From Elusimicrobiota bacterium (GTDB lineage Bacteria; Elusimicrobiota; Elusimicrobia; UBA1565; UBA9628), in contig JAGWRY010000395.1 in NCBI GenBank assembly GCA_028869495.1, positions 1 through 12,689 of the forward strand: DNA of 12,689 nucleotides, in the 5' to 3' direction. Position 1 is the stretch's first letter, and every line of letters begins with the position of its first letter. Both the position numbers and the translations under genes were made by a program. Positions 5,151 to 12,689 of this stretch are shown here, in pieces. The notes beneath the pieces are model-generated. The model made no database searches. It saw nothing but the letters and a program-made list of their open reading frames with translations, and was not told where the DNA came from.

Positions 5151-6509
5151 ATGACGAAGCGCTTTCTCGCGCTGCTGGCGGCGGCGAGCCTGGCCGCGTC
5201 CCCGGCGGGGGCCGCCGCGTTCTACGACGTCCGGCCCGGCGCGCGCGCGACGGGGATGGGCACCGCGTTCTCGGCGATCGCCGACGACGCGTTCGGGATG
5301 TACTACAACCCGGCCGGCTCGGCCAACGCCCCGTACACGCAGGCCGCGGGCTCGCTGGCGCGGTTCGACTCGCCGCGCGGGACGCTGACGCAGGCCGCGG
5401 CCGCCTACCTGCGCCCGTACGACCCGATCAACACCGCGACGGTCGGGGCCTCCTACTCCGGCGAGCGGCAGAGGAACGGCGGGGACGTCGACCAGATGCT
5501 GTTCAACTACGCGCAGGAGCTGAAGCTGCCGACGATCCCGCTCGACCAGCCGCTGAAGGTCGGCGCGAACTTCAAGTTCGTCGACGCGAGCGGGACCAAG
5601 GACGGCAAGGGCGCCGGCAAGATCGGCATCGGCTTCGACGCCGGCGCGATCGCGAGCTCGCGCGACGGCTTCAGCATGGGCGCCGCGCTGACCGACCTGA
5701 CCAACGACGTCGGCCTGCCGCGCGGCGGGATCGTGCTGGGCTCGGCCTACACTTGGCACGGCTGGGCGACCGCCGCGCTCGACTTCCGGATGAAGGGGGG
5801 GCTGGCCGAGTTCTACCCGGGCGTCGAGGGGCGCTTCCTGAACGGCCTGCTGAAGGTCCGCGCGGGCAAGGGGCTCTCGCTCGACGGCCTGCGCACGCTC
5901 GCCTTCGGCCTCGGCGTGGACTTCTCGCCGGTGGTCCTCGACGTCGCGATGACCCTTCCCCCGGCGGGCCTCAACCGCCCGGGCGGCGGCTTCCAGGCGA
6001 CGTTCCAGTACCGCTTCGGCGCGCCGTCCTTCGCGGGGCGCTTCGTCGGCGCGGCGGCGGCCGAGGCCCAGCGCCTCGGGACCGAGGTCAACAGCCTGTC
6101 GGACCAGCAGAAGACGCTCGCGCAGGAGACCGAGGCGGCCGCGACGACGAAGGCGGCCGTCGAGGGAGAGCTGCGCGCGCTCCAGTTCCGGACCAAGCAG
6201 GCGCAGGACCGCTACCGGGCGCTCCTGAAGCGCAACGCGGAGCTCGAGTACCAGAACTCCGAGATGGAGGCCGCGCGGGGGCCGGCCGCCAAGCCGCTGA
6301 AGCTGCCCAAGCGCCGCCCGCGTCCGAAGGCCCCGGCCTGGCCGAAGCGCCACCGCGTCGTCGCCGGAGACACCCTGCGCGCGCTGGCCGGCAAGTACTA
6401 CGGCGATCCGAACCTGTGGGAGGGCATCTACCGCGCCAACCCCGGCAAGGTCGACCGCGGCATCCCGGTCGAGGGCGCCGTCCTCGTCATCCCGGCGCCG
6501 AGGCGCTGA
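5151..6509 (+). CDS. PorV/PorQ-like outer-membrane barrel fused to coiled coil and LysM domain
   Basis: Predicted outer-membrane protein of 452 residues. The signal peptide is 1-22 (MTKRFLALLAAASLAASPAG...). Residues 26-55 carry the hallmark start of PorV/PorQ-type barrels: RPGARATGMGTAF, then DDAFGMYYNPAG. The barrel extends to about residue 290, ending FQATFQYRFG. A charged heptad-like stretch at about 301-376 (for example LRALQFRTKQAQDRYRALLK) is probably a coiled coil. A Lys/Pro-rich hinge at 377-400 follows, then a LysM domain at 401-449 with HRVVAGDTLRALAGKYYG, NLWEGIYRAN and GAVLVIP. LysM binds N-acetylglucosamine-containing glycans, so the tail probably anchors the barrel to peptidoglycan in the periplasm, much as OmpA-type domains do. 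The start is fixed by the signal peptide and the adjacent -10 box. It is the first gene of a three-gene operon with only one base before the next start. Confidence 0.87.
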   Translation: MTKRFLALLAAASLAASPAGAAAFYDVRPGARATGMGTAFSAIADDAFGMYYNPAGSANAPYTQAAGSLARFDSPRGTLTQAAAAYLRPYDPINTATVGASYSGERQRNGGDVDQMLFNYAQELKLPTIPLDQPLKVGANFKFVDASGTKDGKGAGKIGIGFDAGAIASSRDGFSMGAALTDLTNDVGLPRGGIVLGSAYTWHGWATAALDFRMKGGLAEFYPGVEGRFLNGLLKVRAGKGLSLDGLRTLAFGLGVDFSPVVLDVAMTLPPAGLNRPGGGFQATFQYRFGAPSFAGRFVGAAAAEAQRLGTEVNSLSDQQKTLAQETEAAATTKAAVEGELRALQFRTKQAQDRYRALLKRNAELEYQNSEMEAARGPAAKPLKLPKRRPRPKAPAWPKRHRVVAGDTLRALAGKYYGDPNLWEGIYRANPGKVDRGIPVEGAVLVIPAPRR

Positions 6510-6510
6510 C

Positions 6511-7659
6511 GTGGCCGAGATCGCCCTGCTGGCCGCCGAGAGCGCCGACCGCGAGGCGCTCGGCCTCCTGCTCGGCGAGATCGGGCACGCGGCCGCCGCG
6601 GCCGGCCGCCTCGACGAGGCGGTCGCGGCCGCGCGCGAGCGCCGTCCCGGGGCCTTCCTGGTCGTCGACGGCGGCGGCGCCGACGGCGAGATCCTGACGC
6701 GGGAGCTGTCGCGCGCGTTCCCGCTCCTGCCGGTCGTCGTCGCCTTGAAGACGCGCGACGCGGCGCGCGCGGTGCGCCTGATGCGCGTCGGCGCCGTCGA
6801 GGTCGTCGCCCCGCCGTGGACGCGCGAGGACCTGCGCGCCTGCGTGTCGAAGAGCCTGCGGCACCCGGGCACGACGCTGTCGCCGGCGCGCCTGGCCCCG
6901 CGCCGGCGCTCGGGGATCTGGTTCGCGCTGGCGGTCGGAGGCTTCCTGGCCGCCGCGCTCGGCGTCTCCTCGCGCCGCCGCGCCGAGCGCCTGCGCGCGG
7001 AGGCCGCCGCGCGCCCGAGCCGCTGGATCCTGCCGGTCGACCATCCGGCGGGCCTGGCCTTCGACGGCAAGGACCTGTGGGTCGTCGACTGGTTCACGCA
7101 GTCCCTGTACCGCGAGCCGCCCGGGAACCCGGAGGTCGTCGTCGAGCGCCACTTCACGGCGGAGACGCCGGTCGCGGCGGCCTTCGCGGCCGACGCGGTG
7201 TGGACGGTCTCGGCCGACGGGACGGTCGTGCGCCGGATGAACGACCGGCGGCTGACGCCGCTCCAGCGCTACCCGAAGGCGGCGCCCGACTGCGCGGGCC
7301 TGGCCTTCGACGGGCTGTACCTGTGGACGCTCGACGGGCCGGACAAGAGGCTGACCAAGCGCCTGCTCGACGCCTCCCTGACCCCGGTCGCGACGTACCC
7401 CGTGAAGGCCCTGAAGCCCACGGCCCTGGTCTGGGACGGCCGAGCCTTGTGGGTCCTCGACGCCGGCGACCGCGTCTTGCGCCGCCTGGACCTCGAGGAC
7501 CCGAGCCTGGTCCTGCGGATCGAGACCCTGCCCGAGTACGGCGACGGCCTCTACGAGCCGACGGGCCTGGCCTGGGACGGCAAGAGCTTCTGGACCGTCG
7601 GCGAGCGGCGCGACGGGAAGGGCCCGGCGGTCCTGATCCGGCACGCGGGGGCGCGGTGA
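6511..7659 (+). CDS. Pseudo-receiver, transmembrane helix and beta-propeller fusion protein
   Basis: Protein of 382 residues with an unusual domain order. Residues 4-116 have the receiver-domain fold pattern: IALLAAESADRE, FLVVDGGG with candidate phosphoacceptor Asp53, PLLPVVVALK, and GAVEVVAPPW. The conserved Lys is replaced by Pro101, the Thr/Ser switch is lost, and the N-terminal acidic pair is reduced to Glu10, so phosphorylation is doubtful. Residues 135-151 form a transmembrane helix preceded by Arg-rich residues. From 170 to 377 come five visible propeller-type repeats: AGLAFDGKDLWVVD, AAAFAADAVWTVS, AGLAFDGLYLWTLD, TALVWDGRALWVLD and TGLAWDGKSFWTVG. These resemble NHL/YncE-like blades. 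The topology predicts a cytoplasmic receiver and a periplasmic propeller. The GTG at 6511 follows the preceding stop by one base, and the stop overlaps the PilZ-like gene. Function unknown; a scaffold or sensor across the inner membrane is the simplest inference. Confidence 0.83.
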   Translation: MAEIALLAAESADREALGLLLGEIGHAAAAAGRLDEAVAAARERRPGAFLVVDGGGADGEILTRELSRAFPLLPVVVALKTRDAARAVRLMRVGAVEVVAPPWTREDLRACVSKSLRHPGTTLSPARLAPRRRSGIWFALAVGGFLAAALGVSSRRRAERLRAEAAARPSRWILPVDHPAGLAFDGKDLWVVDWFTQSLYREPPGNPEVVVERHFTAETPVAAAFAADAVWTVSADGTVVRRMNDRRLTPLQRYPKAAPDCAGLAFDGLYLWTLDGPDKRLTKRLLDASLTPVATYPVKALKPTALVWDGRALWVLDAGDRVLRRLDLEDPSLVLRIETLPEYGDGLYEPTGLAWDGKSFWTVGERRDGKGPAVLIRHAGAR

Positions 7660-7964
7660 CGCGCGCGCCCGTCTTCCTGCCGGTCCAGCTGGACTTCCCG
7701 CCCGAGGCCGCGCGGCGCGAGTCCTGGGGCCGGCTGACGGTCCTGACCGGCGGGGGGGCGGAGCTGTCGACGGCGACGCGGCTGGTCAAGGGCGAGCGCG
7801 TCCTGCTCGCCTTCGAGCTCGGGCGCGAGCGCTTCGAGGGCGTGCGCGCCCGCGTCGAGAGCGCCGAGGACGACGCCGACGGCCGCCGCCTGGCCGAGCT
7901 GCGCTTCGAGGACCCGCTCCAGCGGCGGGCGCTCGCGAAGGCCCTGACGGACCTCCTGTCCTGA
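7656..7964 (+). CDS. Small PilZ-like domain protein
   Basis: Cytoplasmic protein of 102 residues that is essentially one PilZ-type beta-barrel followed by a C-terminal helix (LQRRALAKALTDLL). The pattern GRLTVLTGGGAEL (25-37), LVKGERVLLAFEL (43-55), then VRARVESAEDD and LAELRFED matches the strand order of PilZ domains. The usual c-di-GMP signature D/N-x-S-x-x-G is altered to V29-L-T-G-G-G, and the RxxxR motif is reduced to a short Arg pair (RR, 20-21), so nucleotide binding is uncertain. The GTG at 7656 overlaps the previous stop (GTGA), indicating coupling. As the last gene of the barrel/propeller operon it may work with the pseudo-receiver protein, but this is inference from linkage. A longer same-frame reading starting upstream merely runs through the preceding gene. 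Confidence 0.72.
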   Translation: MTRAPVFLPVQLDFPPEAARRESWGRLTVLTGGGAELSTATRLVKGERVLLAFELGRERFEGVRARVESAEDDADGRRLAELRFEDPLQRRALAKALTDLLS

Positions 7965-7970
7965 CCCGCG

Positions 7971-7985
7971 CGGGGCCCTGCCCCG
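7971..7985 (+). terminator. Short GC hairpin, possible weak terminator
   Basis: CGGGGC (7971-7976) and GCCCCG (7980-7985) form a six-base stem with a CCT loop in the 61-base gap after the PilZ-like gene. There is no T-run (GGTCATTGG follows), so termination would be weak at best. Confidence 0.3.
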
Positions 7986-7990
7986 GGTCA

Positions 7991-8019
7991 TTGGTTCCGG
8001 CCGGGAAAAATGCTACCTT
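7991..8019 (+). promoter_or_regulatory. Promoter of the glycine cleavage operon
   Basis: TTGGTT (7991-7996) and TACCTT (8014-8019) are separated by 17 bases, with an extended -10 TG dinucleotide at 8011-8012. The -10 ends six bases before the gcvT ATG at 8026, so the transcript would begin at the start codon. This leaves no space for a glycine riboswitch or a ribosome-binding site. Confidence 0.65.
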
Positions 8020-8025
8020 CGCGGC

Positions 8026-9147
<1,122 letters not shown>

Positions 9148-9148
9148 C

Positions 9149-9530
9149 ATGTTCGACCCGAAGAGCCTCAAGTATCAGAAAACCCACGAGTGGCTGGCCC
9201 CCGACGGCACCGTCGGCATCTCCGACCACGCGCAGAAGGAGATCACCGACGTGGTCTTCGTCGAGCCGCCGAAGGTCGGCCGCGCGGTCAAGCAGGGCGA
9301 GGCCTGCTGCGTCGTCGAGTCGGTCAAGGCCGCCTTCGACATCTACGCGCCGGTCTCCGGCGAGATCGTCGCGGCCAACGCGGACGCGGCGAAGGACCCG
9401 GCCCTCGTCAACCGCGAGCCCTACGGCAAGGGCTGGCTGTTCAAGCTGAAGCCGTCCAAGCCCGAGGAGACGTCGGCGCTGATGGACGCGCGCCGCTACG
9501 AGGAGTTCCTCGCGTCCCCGGAGGCCGCCG

Positions 9531-9544
<14 letters not shown>
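9149..9544 (+). CDS. gcvH: Glycine cleavage system H protein, lipoyl carrier
   Basis: Lipoyl carrier that shuttles the aminomethyl intermediate between GcvP, GcvT and the L protein. It has 131 residues, as expected for the family (E. coli 129). The N-terminus KSLKYQKTHEWLAPDGTVGI and GISDHAQKEITDVVFVEPP are classic. The lipoylation motif VVESVKAAFD puts the modified lysine at residue 60. The C-terminal NREPYGKGWLFKLKPS and the final YEEFLAS are also conserved. The ATG at 9149 is chosen over an upstream in-frame codon (9128) because it follows the gcvT stop by one base, has AGGGAG upstream, and gives the canonical N-terminus. The 3' end overlaps gcvP by 14 bases. Confidence 0.97.
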
Positions 9545-12343
<2,799 letters not shown>

Positions 12344-12362
<19 letters not shown>

Positions 12363-12689
12363 CCGCCGCGGCCGCGCTCGACGCGGCGGGCCAGATGGCC
12401 CTCGACGAGGCCGTCCTGCTCGCCGCGTCGCCCGGCGCGGCGGTCCTGCGCGTCTACCGCTGGGAGGGCCCGGCCTGCACGTTCGGCTACGCGCGGCCTT
12501 GGGCCCAGGCGCGCGCCGCCTGCGACGCGCGCGGCTGGCGGGACGTCTCGCCGGTGCGCCGCGCGACGGGGGGGGGGATCGTCTTCCACGACGGCGACGT
12601 GACCTTCTCGCTGGTCTTTCCCTGGGACCGGACGCTGGCCCCGGAGGCGGTCTACAAGAACGTGCACCGCGGCGTGCATCTGGCGCTCA
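12344..12689 (+). CDS. Lipoate/octanoate protein ligase family (LplA-like), 3' end outside window
   Basis: First 115 codons of a BPL/LplA/LipB-superfamily enzyme that attaches lipoate or octanoate to carrier lysines; GcvH, three genes upstream, is the obvious substrate. Visible motifs are GQMALDEAVLLAA (16-28), the typical beginning of the LplA/LipM domain, then YRWEGPACTFGYARPW, and the central signature VRRATGGGIVFHDGDVTFSL. The GGGxVxHD form fits LplA-like ligases, but LipM-type octanoyltransferases share the fold, and the diagnostic residues lie beyond the window, so no symbol is given. The GTG at 12344 is the best start I see: it overlaps gcvP by 19 bases and leaves the expected short lead before MALDE. 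The TGGG motif is encoded by a run of ten G (12568-12577). Confidence 0.88.

Noticed and set aside
7965..8025. Glycine riboswitch before gcvT
   Set aside because: The whole gap is 61 bases and the -10 lies six bases from the ATG, so an aptamer does not fit in a transcript from this promoter.

Overview
This is a gene-dense, very GC-rich window (roughly 70% by eye, not computed) from a Gram-negative, outer-membrane-bearing bacterium. The evidence for a diderm is an outer-membrane porin, a PorV-type barrel, and small lipoproteins. A complete phylum call is not possible. The PorV-type barrel, high GC and promoters sitting directly on start codons would fit an uncultured diderm lineage such as Elusimicrobiota, or Myxococcota; this is only a guess. 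There is no sign of a mobile element, phage, CRISPR array, rRNA or tRNA, and no gap longer than 100 bases without a gene.

Layout. (1) Bases 1-205, minus strand: the N-terminal 68 codons of a seven-iron-type ferredoxin, cut by the window edge. (2) 275-3599, plus strand: a tightly overlapping three-gene envelope operon of a porin-like beta-barrel, a polytopic PAP2_3/Aur1-type phosphotransferase or phosphatase, and an exported alpha/beta hydrolase. (3) 3651-4125: a pair of tiny paralogous lipoproteins with their own near-consensus promoter, whose -35 box contains the stop codon of the hydrolase, followed by a 14-bp perfect hairpin that probably terminates both converging units. (4) 4200-5054, minus strand: an unrecognised single-pass membrane protein with a low-complexity linker and DP-rich helical repeats. 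(5) 5151-7964: a three-gene operon of a PorV-like barrel fused to a coiled coil and LysM domain, a pseudo-receiver/TM/beta-propeller protein, and a degenerate PilZ-like protein. (6) 8026-12689: the glycine cleavage operon gcvT-gcvH-gcvP followed by a lipoate/octanoate protein ligase family gene, truncated by the window edge.

How they work together. The gcv genes encode the T, H and P proteins, and the ligase-family gene downstream is well placed to lipoylate GcvH. The L protein is not in the window. The two envelope operons (2 and 5) look like uncharacterised modules. Operon 5 links an outer-membrane barrel with a probable peptidoglycan tether to a membrane-spanning protein that carries a dead receiver domain inside and a propeller outside.

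Four transcription units (275, 5054 minus, 5151, 8026) have a -10-like hexamer ending only 6-9 bases before the start codon. This predicts leaderless or almost leaderless mRNAs. The micro-lipoprotein unit, by contrast, has a classical leader with a strong Shine-Dalgarno sequence.
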